Below, in pieces: positions 34,267-43,038 of a stretch of 64,000 nt of DNA (position 1 is the first letter of the stretch; each line of letters opens with the position of its first letter). This DNA is from Qipengyuania gaetbuli. Lineage in GTDB: Bacteria > Pseudomonadota > Alphaproteobacteria > Sphingomonadales > Sphingomonadaceae. The position numbers and the translations under genes are program-made. The notes under the pieces were generated by a model. That model worked only from the letters and a program-made list of their open reading frames with translations, was not told the origin of the DNA and did no database searches. The stretch is from contig NZ_JAIVLR010000002.1 in the NCBI RefSeq assembly GCF_020524765.1, forward strand, positions 522,501-586,500, in the 5' to 3' direction.

Positions 34267-35658
34267 ATGACACAGTTCACCGACCTCGGGCTTTCGCAGC
34301 CCGTTCTCCAGGCCCTCGACATGAAGGGCTATACCGAACCCACGCCGATCCAGGCACAGGCCATCCCGCGCGTGCTGGAAGGCCGTGACCTGCTGGGCAT
34401 CGCGCAGACCGGTACCGGCAAGACCGCGGCATTCATGCTGCCCAGCATCGACAACCTTCGGGAAGCCGACCGGCAGACGCCGTTCAAGTCGTGCCGCATG
34501 CTGGTGCTCGCCCCGACGCGCGAACTGGCAGGCCAGATCGCCGACAGCGCGAAAGATTATGGCGCGCTTGCCGGCCTCAAGGTCCACTCGATCGTCGGCG
34601 GCACCTCGGTCAACAAGGACCGCAACAAGCTGCACCGCGGTACCGACATCCTCGTCGCGACGCCGGGCCGCCTGCTGGACCTGATCGATCAGAAGGCCTT
34701 CAAGCTCGACGGCGTGGAAATCCTCGTCCTCGACGAAGCGGACCAGATGCTCGACCTCGGCTTCATCCACGCGCTGCGCCGGATCAGCCAGCTGGTCCCC
34801 GAAGACCGCCAGACGCTGTTCTTCAGCGCGACCATGCCCAAGCAGATCCAGGAACTGGTGGGCAAGTACTGCCGCAACCCGGTGAAGGTCAGCGTGACGC
34901 CGGAAAGCACGACGGCAGAGCGCATCGACCAGTATCTCTTCATGGTCCAGCAGGACGAGAAGCAGACCCTGCTCGAGATGATCCTGTCCGAACGCCATCC
35001 GGTGCCGGGCAAGTTCGAACGCGTGCTGATCTTTGCGCGTACCAAGCACGGCTGCGACCGCGTGGTGAAGAAGCTGGGCCAGTCCGGCATTCCCGCCAAT
35101 GCCATCCACGGCAACAAGAGCCAGCCGCAGCGCGAGCGTGCGCTCGACGAATTCAAGCGCGCCAAGACCCCGATCCTCGTCGCGACAGACGTTGCCGCGC
35201 GCGGGATCGACATTCCGGGCGTCAGCCACGTTATCAATTACGAACTGCCCAACGTGCCGGAACAGTATGTCCACCGTATCGGCCGCACCGCGCGTGCTGG
35301 CCGTGACGGCGTGGCGATCGCATTCTGCGCCGAGGACGAGCGCGATTACCTCAAGGATATCCGCAAGAAGACCGACGCGGAATTCGAGCGCCTGCCGCTG
35401 CCGGATAATTTCCGCGCCGTGGTGGAGGGCGTCGGCCCGACCAAGCGCGAGCAGAAGCCCAAGCTGGCCCGACCCAAGGTTCGCACAACCGGCGATGCTG
35501 CCAATCGCAAGCCGAAGCCGAAGAACAAGCATCCGAACCGTGCCGGAGCGCCCAAGCGCGAAGGAGCGGCAGCCGGTGGCGGTCGGCCGCAGGGCAAGCG
35601 CCCCCCGCGCAATCGCAGCCGCAATCGCCGGTCCGGCGGTGGTGGCGGTAATCGCTGA
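34267..35658 (+). CDS. DEAD-box RNA helicase, RhlE-like
   Basis: 463 residues from ATG 34267. Motif Q (YTEPTPIQAQAIP), motif I AQTGTGKT, motif II DEAD in VLDEADQML, SAT in FFSATMP and motif VI HRIGRTARAGR. The C-terminal about 70 residues are basic and low-complexity (KPKNKHPNRAGAPKRE, then GGGGGNR), typical of RNA-binding tails in RhlE/DeaD-type helicases. It remodels RNA in cold adaptation, ribosome assembly or mRNA decay. An upstream TTG codon is in frame, but the ATG follows AGTACAC and starts the conserved region. Confidence 0.92.
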   Translation: MTQFTDLGLSQPVLQALDMKGYTEPTPIQAQAIPRVLEGRDLLGIAQTGTGKTAAFMLPSIDNLREADRQTPFKSCRMLVLAPTRELAGQIADSAKDYGALAGLKVHSIVGGTSVNKDRNKLHRGTDILVATPGRLLDLIDQKAFKLDGVEILVLDEADQMLDLGFIHALRRISQLVPEDRQTLFFSATMPKQIQELVGKYCRNPVKVSVTPESTTAERIDQYLFMVQQDEKQTLLEMILSERHPVPGKFERVLIFARTKHGCDRVVKKLGQSGIPANAIHGNKSQPQRERALDEFKRAKTPILVATDVAARGIDIPGVSHVINYELPNVPEQYVHRIGRTARAGRDGVAIAFCAEDERDYLKDIRKKTDAEFERLPLPDNFRAVVEGVGPTKREQKPKLARPKVRTTGDAANRKPKPKNKHPNRAGAPKREGAAAGGGRPQGKRPPRNRSRNRRSGGGGGNR

Positions 35659-35666
35659 TCCGATGC

Positions 35667-35685
35667 CGGCGCGCGGAACGCGCCG
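35667..35685 (+). terminator. Hairpin after the helicase gene
   Basis: CGGCGCG (35667-35673) pairs with CGCGCCG (35679-35685) around loop CGGAA, 9 bp after the helicase stop. There is no U-run, so it may be a weak terminator or an mRNA-stabilising hairpin. Confidence 0.4.
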
Positions 35686-35756
35686 CTTACTGGACAGTTC
35701 AGCCGTTCGGGCGCATTAGCGCGCCTTCATTCCTCTTGGGGGCAAGCAGGATCGCA

Positions 35757-36443
35757 ATGGAACCCGCCTTCAAGCCCAAGATTACCCCGATCGACCGCAT
35801 CCAGGAAAACCTCGTCGCCCGCGTGGAACGGCGCGCACTCAACTGGCTGTGCGCGCGGCTTCCGCGGCGCGTATCGCCCGATATGCTGACCGCTTTCGGC
35901 ATGTTCGGCGCGCTCATGGTGTTCGCCGGATATCTCGGCAGCAATGCCGACCGCGACTGGCTGTGGCTGTGTGTCGGCGGTTACGTGGTCCATTGGTTCG
36001 GGGATTCGCTCGACGGGAGCGTGGCCCGCTTCCGCAAGATCGAGCGGCCGCGTTACGGCTACTTCCTCGACCACAGCTGCGATGGCCTCGCCACGACGCT
36101 GCTGGTCGTGGGTATCGGCCTCAGTCCTTACGTCCAGCTGGAAGTCGCTTTGGTCGCATTGGCAGGATACCTGCTCATGTCCATCCACGCTTTCCTGTCC
36201 GTGCGCGTGCTCGGCGAATTGCGCCTGTCCTACATGAATGCCGGTCCGACCGAGTTGAGGCTCGTCCTGATCGCGCTGACACTCGCCATGTATTACGCCG
36301 GGCCGGAAGCGCCGGTTGTCTGGCACCTCAACGGCTTCGATCTCTTCGTCGGGGTGGTGGGATGCATCCTCGTTGCGCTCTTCATTCTGCAGACCGCGCA
36401 GGTCGCAGGGCGACTTGCGGTGGAAGAGCCTCCCCGCAACTAA
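35757..36443 (+). CDS. CDP-alcohol phosphatidyltransferase family protein
   Basis: 228 residues from ATG 35757. The CDP-OH-P transferase motif is present: DSLDGSVARFRKIERPRYGY followed by FLDHSCDG, with the essential aspartates in order. Six transmembrane helices are predicted. It transfers a phosphatidyl group from CDP-diacylglycerol to an alcohol in the inner membrane. The acceptor (glycerol-phosphate, serine, inositol or choline) cannot be assigned. An upstream extension begins before the ribosome site and is not used. Confidence 0.85.
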   Translation: MEPAFKPKITPIDRIQENLVARVERRALNWLCARLPRRVSPDMLTAFGMFGALMVFAGYLGSNADRDWLWLCVGGYVVHWFGDSLDGSVARFRKIERPRYGYFLDHSCDGLATTLLVVGIGLSPYVQLEVALVALAGYLLMSIHAFLSVRVLGELRLSYMNAGPTELRLVLIALTLAMYYAGPEAPVVWHLNGFDLFVGVVGCILVALFILQTAQVAGRLAVEEPPRN

Positions 36444-36467
36444 GGACAATAAAATCGCAATTGAGTG

Positions 36468-36496
36468 TTGCGTTAACATAGCAATTTGCGTATCAG
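36468..36496 (+). promoter_or_regulatory. Promoter of the XRE gene, possibly leaderless
   Basis: TTGCGT (36468-36473), 17-bp spacer, TATCAG (36491-36496). The +1 would fall close to ATG 36503, where no ribosome site exists, so the mRNA may be leaderless. The spacer includes TTGC-G-TTAACATA-GCAA, an imperfect inverted repeat that could bind the regulator. Confidence 0.45.
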
Positions 36497-36502
36497 GCTC
36501 GC

Positions 36503-36748
36503 ATGTCGAGGGTGATACACAATCGAATCGCCATGTTCCGCGCCGATGCGGGGCTGAGCCGCCGTGACCTTGCCGATGCCGTGGGTGTGAACCCGCAGAC
36601 AATCGGTTTCCTGGAGCGCGGCGATTACAAGCCCAGCCTCGAACTGGCGCTGTCGATAGCCGAGGTCTTCGGTGTGTCGGTGGAACTGGTCTTTTCGTTC
36701 GAACCGTTCCCCTCGCTGTCGCAGCAATTGGCGAAGGGACGCGAATAG
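36503..36748 (+). CDS. XRE-family helix-turn-helix regulator (YozG-like)
   Basis: 81 residues, a single Cro/CI helix-turn-helix (LSRRDLADAVGVNPQTIGFLERGDYKPSL) with a short C-terminal tail. Its last base overlaps the GTG start of the next gene, so it is coupled to the first of two membrane proteins. Such small regulators next to DUF2178-like membrane proteins are common in bacteria and archaea; their role is unknown. It probably represses its own promoter (see 36468). Confidence 0.85.
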   Translation: MSRVIHNRIAMFRADAGLSRRDLADAVGVNPQTIGFLERGDYKPSLELALSIAEVFGVSVELVFSFEPFPSLSQQLAKGRE

Positions 36749-37254
36749 TGGCTTACGAGGGGAACAGGATTGCGGAGGGGCTCGACCGCGCAGCGATGCG
36801 CGTGACCGGGCGGCAGGTCCACACTGGCAAGATCGGCCCGAGAACGACGATCGTGGCCACGCTGATCTTCATGTCGCTTACCGCCATGGGCATGTACCTG
36901 GCGGTGCAGGGCGCAAAGGTCGGGCAGGGCATCGTCTTTTCGGCGGCCATGGGCTCGCTCGCGATCAAGCTGTTCAACGACTACAAGGCGCGCGGCAACG
37001 GCCCGCTCGATGAGCGGGAACGGGCGATCTACTGGAAGTCCAATGCCGTCGGCGCGATGGTCCCGCTGGTCGGTGTCGCGGTGTGGTCGCTGTTCTTGGG
37101 CAACTTTGCCGACGACGGGCTCTGGTATCCGCGCCAATCCTTCGAATGGGTTGCGCTGTCCTTCTTCCTGCTCGGCCTGATGACCCAGATCGGCATCATC
37201 GTGACCGGATGGCTGACGCCGTCCTACGCCGCTGATCTCGACGAAAACGACTGA
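36748..37254 (+). CDS. Four-helix membrane protein, paralogue A
   Basis: 168 residues from GTG 36748. Four hydrophobic helices (TIVATLIFMSLTAMGMYL, GIVFSAAMGSLAIKLF, VGAMVPLVGVAVWSLFL, WVALSFFLLGLMTQIGIIV). The N-terminus MAYEGNR and C-terminus GWLTPSYAADLDEND are shared with the next gene, so the two are paralogues. The central DERERAIYWKSNAVGA loop resembles DUF2178-type proteins. The function is unknown. Confidence 0.75.
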   Translation: MAYEGNRIAEGLDRAAMRVTGRQVHTGKIGPRTTIVATLIFMSLTAMGMYLAVQGAKVGQGIVFSAAMGSLAIKLFNDYKARGNGPLDERERAIYWKSNAVGAMVPLVGVAVWSLFLGNFADDGLWYPRQSFEWVALSFFLLGLMTQIGIIVTGWLTPSYAADLDEND

Positions 37255-37271
37255 ACGGGAAGGAATTCGAC

Positions 37272-37772
37272 ATGGCTTACAAGGGCGATCACGCCACCCG
37301 TTCGATCGAGCGCGTTTCCAGCTGGGCCTGGTCGGGCCGGTTCACGCCCCGGGCGATCATGGGCTTTGCGGTATTTTTCTTCTTCGTCGGGATGATCATC
37401 GGGACGATCTCGATCATCGCGCAGTTCACGATTCCGATCAGCGGCTTCAACGCCATCATGCTGTTTTCTTTCGTGATCGCTGCACGTGTGCTGGGCCGCG
37501 GGGACGCCGGCACCGAGATGCTCGACGAATGGCAGAAAACCTTGCGTGCGCGGGCCTTCCTGTGGGGTGCGAACATCACTCTGATCGTGGTGGGAGCTTT
37601 CCTGTTCTACCTCGCCCTGGCCGAGGGTCGGGCCGGGTGGTGGGCGCCGGGCGTGCGCAGCGACTGGCTCGCCATCGCCTTCATGACCTTCACCTTGTGG
37701 ATCACCGGCTGTACGTTTGCGGCCGGGTGGCTCACCCCTTCCTATGCCGCCGATATCGAGTTCGACGACTAG
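37272..37772 (+). CDS. Four-helix membrane protein, paralogue B
   Basis: 166 residues. Same layout as the preceding gene: MAYKGDH N-terminus, four helices, and a C-terminal AGWLTPSYAADIEFDD. A loop between helices 2 and 3, MLDEWQKTLRARAFLWGAN, corresponds to the DERERAIYWKSNAVGA loop of paralogue A. A GGAAGGAATTCGAC ribosome site lies before ATG 37272. The pair may form a heteromer. The function is unknown. Confidence 0.75.
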   Translation: MAYKGDHATRSIERVSSWAWSGRFTPRAIMGFAVFFFFVGMIIGTISIIAQFTIPISGFNAIMLFSFVIAARVLGRGDAGTEMLDEWQKTLRARAFLWGANITLIVVGAFLFYLALAEGRAGWWAPGVRSDWLAIAFMTFTLWITGCTFAAGWLTPSYAADIEFDD

Positions 37773-37869
37773 GCCCTGAAGGCGAAGAAATCCCGGCCGG
37801 TGTAACTCCAACCTTGGCAAAAGCGGATCGCATGGCGATATCCCCCGCTCACGCTGACAGGAGCGCCGC

Positions 37870-39225
37870 ATGGCCGATACCGAATACGACTACGACCTCT
37901 TCACGATCGGCGCGGGGTCGGGCGGCGTCAGGGCGAGCCGCGTTTCCTCTGCGCTCGGTGCCCGGGTGGCGATTGCCGAAGAGCATCGGGTCGGCGGGAC
38001 CTGTGTCATTCGTGGTTGCGTGCCCAAGAAGATGCTCGTCTACGGCGCACACTTCGCCGAAGACCTCGAGGATTGCGCCCGCTTCGGCTGGGAAATCGGC
38101 GAGAAGAAGTTCGACTGGAAGGTCCTGCGCGACAATGTCTTGGCTGATGTGGACCGTCTGGAAGGCGCTTATACCGACACGCTCCAGAACCACGATGTGA
38201 CGATCTTCAAGGAGCGGGCCGAGATCACCGGCCCGCACGAGATCACCTTGGCAAGCGGGCGCAAGGTCACGGCGAAGTACATCCTCGTTGCCACCGGTGC
38301 GCGTCCGCGCATGCCGGAGTGCCAGGGCGCGGAGCACGCGATCAGTTCGAACGAGGCCTTCCATCTCGACGAACTGCCGAAGAAGATCATCATCGCGGGC
38401 GGCGGCTACATCGCCAACGAATTTGCCGGCATCTTCAACGAGTTCGGCTGCGACGTCCACGTCGTCAATCGCGGCGACCGCTTGCTGCGCAGCTATGACG
38501 AGGCCGTGCGCGATCGCCTGCTGCAGATCTCGACCATGAAAGGGATCAAGTTCCGCTTCAACACGACCTTCGAATACATCAAGCCGTGCGAGGACGGCGG
38601 CTACTTCGTGAAGATGAGCGACAGCGACGAGGAGAAAGCGGACCTCGTCATGTTCGCCGTCGGGCGCGTCCCGAACACCGAGGGGCTGGGCCTCGACAAG
38701 GCGGGTGTCGAGATGGGCGACAATGGCGAGATCAAGGTCGACCGTTTCAGCAAGACCAATGCCGACCACATCTATGCGGTTGGTGACGTGACCGACCGCG
38801 TGCAGCTGACCCCCGTCGCCATTCGCGAGGGGCAGGCCTTCGCCGAGACCGTCTTCGGCAAGGGCGACCCGGTCGCGGTCGATCATTCCTGCATCCCCAG
38901 CGCGGTGTTCAGCCATCCGCCTATCGCTGCGGTCGGCATGACCGAGGGCGAGGCCAAGAACGCGCTCGGATCGGTCAAGGTCTACCTTTCGGACTTCCGC
39001 CCGATGAAGAACGTGCTCGCGGGCCGCAACGAGCGCAGCCTCATGAAGATGATCTGCGACGGCGACAGCGGCCGCATCGTCGGCATCCACATGATTGCGC
39101 CCGAAGCGCCGGAAATGATGCAGGCTGCGGCAATTGCCGTGAAGGCCGGGCTGACCAAGGCCGATTTCGACGCGACCACCGCGATCCATCCGACCATGGC
39201 GGAAGAACTGGTGCTGATGCGCTGA
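37870..39225 (+). CDS. gor: Glutathione reductase
   Basis: 451 residues. FAD-binding GAGSGGVRASR, redox-active disulfide GGTCVIRGCVPKK, NADP-binding AGGGYIANEFAGI, and the C-terminal His-Glu pair in HPTMAEELV. The short GCVPKK form with the residues following it is characteristic of glutathione rather than lipoamide or mercuric reductase. It keeps glutathione reduced with NADPH. It starts 97 bp after the membrane-protein pair. Confidence 0.93.
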   Translation: MADTEYDYDLFTIGAGSGGVRASRVSSALGARVAIAEEHRVGGTCVIRGCVPKKMLVYGAHFAEDLEDCARFGWEIGEKKFDWKVLRDNVLADVDRLEGAYTDTLQNHDVTIFKERAEITGPHEITLASGRKVTAKYILVATGARPRMPECQGAEHAISSNEAFHLDELPKKIIIAGGGYIANEFAGIFNEFGCDVHVVNRGDRLLRSYDEAVRDRLLQISTMKGIKFRFNTTFEYIKPCEDGGYFVKMSDSDEEKADLVMFAVGRVPNTEGLGLDKAGVEMGDNGEIKVDRFSKTNADHIYAVGDVTDRVQLTPVAIREGQAFAETVFGKGDPVAVDHSCIPSAVFSHPPIAAVGMTEGEAKNALGSVKVYLSDFRPMKNVLAGRNERSLMKMICDGDSGRIVGIHMIAPEAPEMMQAAAIAVKAGLTKADFDATTAIHPTMAEELVLMR

Positions 39226-39311
39226 GGATGGTGTTCGCCACTTCGAATTGCGCAGCCTCCGGACTTCTGCAATAAGTATTCGGGTCAAGAGGTTACGCGG
39301 AGAATTTGAAG

Positions 39312-39557
39312 ATGGATGGGGGCGACAGGAAGAAAGATCGCGGTCTCCTCATGCTCGCCACCATGCTTGCAGTTGCCATTCTTGGCGGACCCGCAATCTT
39401 CTACGGTTTCCTCGCCATGGGTGAGGCAGGCGTCTTCGACAACGCGAGGGGCAATTTCTGGCCGATCGTACTGGGCGTGCTCGCGCTTGTCGTCGCGTGG
39501 TGGGTCTTCATCCTGTTTATCGGGAGCCGGGACCTGCGGGCGAAGGACAGCGAATAG
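39312..39557 (+). CDS. Small two-helix membrane protein
   Basis: 81 residues from ATG 39312, preceded by GGAGA at 8 nt; an in-frame TTG six bases earlier is too close to it. Two helices (LLMLATMLAVAILGGPAIFYG and FWPIVLGVLALVVAWWVFIL). No family is recognised. It is convergent with the DAO-family gene. Confidence 0.6.
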   Translation: MDGGDRKKDRGLLMLATMLAVAILGGPAIFYGFLAMGEAGVFDNARGNFWPIVLGVLALVVAWWVFILFIGSRDLRAKDSE

Positions 39558-39571
39558 CTGCGGTCTAGCGC

Positions 39572-40693
39572 TTACCCGTGCGGCGTTATCAGCCGCTCCC
39601 TCGCGAGCATCTCCGGCATGACGCCGACGCCGGACAGTTCTTCCGGCCATTCGCCCGAAGTCGCCAGCGCTTCCGCCGCCAGAGCCATGGCGGGCGAGGT
39701 CTGCAGGCCGAAACCGCCCTGTCCCGCCAGCCAGAAGAACCCGGGTGCTGCCGGATCGAAACCGCACACCGGAAGGCGGTCGGGCGCGAAGCTGCGCAGG
39801 CCTGCCCATTTGCTGGCAAGGCGCGGAATGGTGAGCGTCGTCGCTTCCTCGACCCGCCAAGCGGCGAGGGCGACGTCCTCTTCCTCGGGCTGCGCGTCGC
39901 AGGGCTCGCTGTCGTGTTCGTCCATCGGGCATGCGAGCAGGCGGCCGCGGCCCTCCGGCTCGATATAGAATCCCGGTCCGACGGTCTTGGTGAAGGGCCA
40001 GGGCGATACGTCGAGATCGGCCGGTACATCGAAAGTGATGACCGTGCGGCGCAGCGGCCTTATGCCGATCGGAGCGACGCCGGCCAGCCCCGCAACCTCG
40101 TCGACCCAGGCCCCCGCCGCATTGACGACAACCTTCGCGGCGTAGCTCTGTCCGGCGGTATCTGCGATCCATTGGCTGCCTTCACGGCGCAGCGCCAAGA
40201 TATTTGCCCTTGTCGCGACTTCGCTCCCGGCAGCGATCAGCGCGTGCCTATGCCCCTCCAGCATCGCATGCGCGTCCAGCTTGCGTCCCTGATCGTCGAG
40301 CAGGGCGCCGATGATCCCGCCTTCTCCGGCGCGAAGCACAGGCACCAGCTTGCGCGCCTCATCGGCTGTCAGACGCCTCACGCCGGGTTGCCATTTTCGG
40401 TAGCCTGCCTCGACGCGATCGAGCGCGTCTTCCTGCCCTTCGAGCGCGATGAACAGCGCAGGGTGCCGCTTTGCCGCCGGCTCTTCCAGCAGCGGGATAC
40501 TGGCCGCTGTAAGGGCCCTCACCAGCGGCGAGTCCATGTCGAAATGGGCAAAGGCCGCGCTTCGGCCCGAGGCGTGGACGCCGGGTGCATCCTCGGCCTC
40601 GCACACCACGACGGAACCATGCCGGGCGAGGTGCGCGGCAGCGGACATGCCCGCGATACCCGCGCCGATGACCAGATAATCGACCTTGCGCAT
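39572..40693 (-). CDS. FAD-dependent oxidoreductase, DAO (glycine/D-amino-acid oxidase) family
   Basis: 373 residues. Dinucleotide-binding GAGIAGMSAAAHLARHG at the N-terminus, followed by HASGRSAAF and, at the C-terminal end, GLQTSPAMALAAEAL, typical of the DadA/DAO fold. It probably oxidises an amine or amino acid with release of imine; the substrate is unknown. It is divergent from the DFR-type reductase gene. Confidence 0.82.
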   Translation of the reverse strand: MRKVDYLVIGAGIAGMSAAAHLARHGSVVVCEAEDAPGVHASGRSAAFAHFDMDSPLVRALTAASIPLLEEPAAKRHPALFIALEGQEDALDRVEAGYRKWQPGVRRLTADEARKLVPVLRAGEGGIIGALLDDQGRKLDAHAMLEGHRHALIAAGSEVATRANILALRREGSQWIADTAGQSYAAKVVVNAAGAWVDEVAGLAGVAPIGIRPLRRTVITFDVPADLDVSPWPFTKTVGPGFYIEPEGRGRLLACPMDEHDSEPCDAQPEEEDVALAAWRVEEATTLTIPRLASKWAGLRSFAPDRLPVCGFDPAAPGFFWLAGQGGFGLQTSPAMALAAEALATSGEWPEELSGVGVMPEMLARERLITPHG

Positions 40694-40752
40694 CGAAACT
40701 CCGTTGCCCCTTGCAAACGTGCGGCCTAGCCTGCCTGCAAGGGAGGATAGTG

Positions 40753-41778
40753 ATGGCAGGCACAGTACTCGTAACCGGCGGCACGGGCTATATCGCGGGC
40801 GAACTCATCCGCCAGCTTCTGGCGAAGGGGTGGACGGTTCACGCCACCGTGCGCAGCAAGGCCAAGAGCGAGGCGCGACTGCGTGCCCTGATGGGTAATC
40901 CGGGCGAGGACCGGCTCAAGATTTTCGAGGCGGAGCTGATGAGCGACGACGGCTGGGCAGAGGCCAATGCCGGCTGCACCCATGTCGCCCACGTCGCCTC
41001 CCCGATCGCTGCGGCCACGCCCAAGGACGAGAACGAGATGATCGTGCCCGCGCGCGAAGGCACGCTGCGCGCCCTGCGCTTCGCAAAGGAAGCGGGAGTC
41101 AAGCGCTTCGTCCAGACCAGTTCGATGGCTGCCGTCGCCTATGGCCGCAGCGAGAAGGAATACACGGTCGACGAAAGCGACTGGACCGACGTGACCCATC
41201 CCGATGTCTATCCCTATGTGAAATCGAAGACGATTTCGGAACGCGCGGCCCGCGACTGGGTGGCAGAGCAGGGCGGCGACATGGAGTTCGTGTCCGTCAA
41301 TCCGTCCATGGTGCTGGGGCCTGTGGACGATGCGGATTTCTCGCCCTCGGTCGAAGCGGTGAGGCAGGTGCTGGCAGGAGCGATGCCGATGGCTCCCGAC
41401 CTGGGGTTTGCCGTCGTCGATACACGCGACGTTGCCGATCTCCACGTGCGCTGTCTCGAAGAGCCGGGGCTGGGCGGTGAGCGTTTCCTTGCTGCAGGGC
41501 GATTCCTGAAGATCATCGAGATCGCCGATATCCTGCGCGATCACCTGCCCGCCGCCCACACCCGCAAGGTGCCGACCAAGGTGATGCCGAACTGGATGGT
41601 TTCGGTCCTCTCGCTGTTCAATCCGGGCGTCAAATCCATCAAGAGCGAGATCGGCAAATCGCGCCACGTCGATGCCAGCCACGCCAAGAACCGGCTGGGC
41701 TGGGAAACGCGTCCGGCCGAAGAAAGCATCGTCGATTGCGCGAAAAGCCTGATCGAACACGGTGTGGTGAAGGTTTGA
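40753..41778 (+). CDS. NAD(P)-dependent aldehyde/dihydroflavonol-4-reductase-like enzyme
   Basis: 341 residues from ATG 40753, preceded by GGGAGGATAGTG. Extended short-chain dehydrogenase: TGGTGYIAGELIRQLL nucleotide motif, TSSMAAVAYG serine region, and the catalytic YPYVKSK (YxxxK). Related proteins reduce aldehydes or ketones with NADPH. The substrate is unknown. Confidence 0.85.
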   Translation: MAGTVLVTGGTGYIAGELIRQLLAKGWTVHATVRSKAKSEARLRALMGNPGEDRLKIFEAELMSDDGWAEANAGCTHVAHVASPIAAATPKDENEMIVPAREGTLRALRFAKEAGVKRFVQTSSMAAVAYGRSEKEYTVDESDWTDVTHPDVYPYVKSKTISERAARDWVAEQGGDMEFVSVNPSMVLGPVDDADFSPSVEAVRQVLAGAMPMAPDLGFAVVDTRDVADLHVRCLEEPGLGGERFLAAGRFLKIIEIADILRDHLPAAHTRKVPTKVMPNWMVSVLSLFNPGVKSIKSEIGKSRHVDASHAKNRLGWETRPAEESIVDCAKSLIEHGVVKV

Positions 41779-41873
41779 AGCGTCCCGTTGCGGCATGGTT
41801 GGCGCGGCCCGGTTGCCAGCGCGCCGCCGGATAGCCAGAAGGGCATCAAACGAATCGCCTCTGGGGGTTTTCG

Positions 41874-42431
41874 ATGAACGTATTGGCTTCGCGCGGCCAG
41901 CTTCGCGCAAGTTTCATTCGCTGGGCACTGTTCACCGTGCCCCTGTGCGTCCTCTTGGGCTTTCTGGCCGGCCAGCTCGGTGGTCCGAACAGCTTCTGGT
42001 TCCAGAGCCTGGAGAAGCCCGGCATCTATCCGCCCCCGGCGACCTTCGGCATCGTCTGGACGATCCTTTATGTGATGATCGGCCTTTCGGTCGCGCTGGT
42101 TTGCGCCGCATGGGGCGCGCGCGGCCGCGGTATGGCGATCCTTGCCTTCGTGATCCATTTCCTGCTCAACCTGGCGTGGACCCCGGTATTCTTCGGGATG
42201 AAGGAAATCACCGTCGCGCTGGTCGTGCTTGTCATGATCGACATCACGCTGCTGGTCGTCATCGCGCTGTTCTGGAAGGTCCGCCGGCTCGCGGCCATGC
42301 TGCTGCTGCCCTACCTCGCATGGGTGCTGTTCGCGACCGCACTCAATTGGCAGTTTCTCCAGCTCAACCCGGATGCCGATGGCGGCCTGCCTGCAGGCGG
42401 CACATCCGAACGCGTGCGGATCGGGAATTGA
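41874..42431 (+). CDS. tspO: TspO/MBR family protein
   Basis: 185 residues, five transmembrane helices. Family signatures: KPGIYPPPATFGIVWTILY, LLNLAWTPVFFGMK and ALNWQFLQLNP. TspO proteins bind tetrapyrroles and cholesterol-like ligands; in alphaproteobacteria they modulate porphyrin export and photosynthesis gene expression. It follows the reductase gene by about 95 bp. The start ATG 41874 gives a short N-terminal extension before helix 1. Confidence 0.88.
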   Translation: MNVLASRGQLRASFIRWALFTVPLCVLLGFLAGQLGGPNSFWFQSLEKPGIYPPPATFGIVWTILYVMIGLSVALVCAAWGARGRGMAILAFVIHFLLNLAWTPVFFGMKEITVALVVLVMIDITLLVVIALFWKVRRLAAMLLLPYLAWVLFATALNWQFLQLNPDADGGLPAGGTSERVRIGN

Positions 42432-42462
42432 AGCGCGACCACTTCGCGCCTAGATAGCCGCC

Positions 42463-42708
42463 ATGCAAAGCCAGAACCCGCTCATCGCCGATTTCGTCAA
42501 ACTCGCCAATTCCGCTGCCGGCACGCTTGCCGGCATGACGCGGGAGGCCCGCGAAAGCGCGCGCGAACGTGCCAAGGAAGCTTTCGGCGGGATGGATTTC
42601 GTCAGCCGCGAGGAATTCGACGCGGTCAAGGCGATGGCGAGCAAGGCCCGCGAAGAATGCGACAAGCTGGCCGAGCGGATCGCCGCACTAGAAGCCAAGC
42701 AGGGCTGA
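42463..42708 (+). CDS. ubiK: UbiK-type ubiquinone biosynthesis accessory factor (BMFP domain)
   Basis: 81 residues, an amphipathic helix followed by a coiled coil: NPLIADFVKLANSAAGTLAG, then FVSREEFDAVKAMASKAREE and IAALEAKQG. It is the YqiC/BMFP fold, which trimerises and assists lipid-bound ubiquinone enzymes. It stands 31 bp after tspO. Confidence 0.8.
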   Translation: MQSQNPLIADFVKLANSAAGTLAGMTREARESARERAKEAFGGMDFVSREEFDAVKAMASKAREECDKLAERIAALEAKQG

Positions 42709-42778
42709 TCCTCCTACACAAAAGTCAGCTTAGGAACCGGTCGGGACCGCGCGCGTCACCTGCTTGAAAGGTGACGCC

Positions 42779-43036
42779 ATGCTGACCCAGCTCGATCCGC
42801 CAATACCCTTGCATGTCCTCGGTCGCGGGGACGGCTATGCGCTCGCCGTCATCGATTACGGGCCGGAGCACAATCTGCTCTGGGTCACTGCGATCAACGA
42901 AACCGGCGAGATCTGGTGCGCGTCCAATCCCGAAGTCAGGATGCAGCAGAACTGGTCGATGGGCCGCAAGAAGAGCCTTGCCGTCAAGTCGTCCCGCGAA
43001 GCATTGGCTCGCACGGGGATCGCGCCTAACGGTTAG
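42779..43036 (+). CDS. Hypothetical protein
   Basis: 85 residues from ATG 42779 with a GAAAGGTGACGCC ribosome site; a longer version has none. Contains a beta-rich core (HVLGRGDGYALAVIDYGPEH, LLWVTAINETGEIWCASNPE). No signal or membrane segment. It ends 2 bp before recO and is likely co-transcribed with it. No family is recognised. Confidence 0.65.
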   Translation: MLTQLDPPIPLHVLGRGDGYALAVIDYGPEHNLLWVTAINETGEIWCASNPEVRMQQNWSMGRKKSLAVKSSREALARTGIAPNG

Positions 43037-43038
43037 CC

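Noticed and set aside
34105-35532. Long minus-strand open frame
   Set aside because: Antisense to the DEAD-box helicase.
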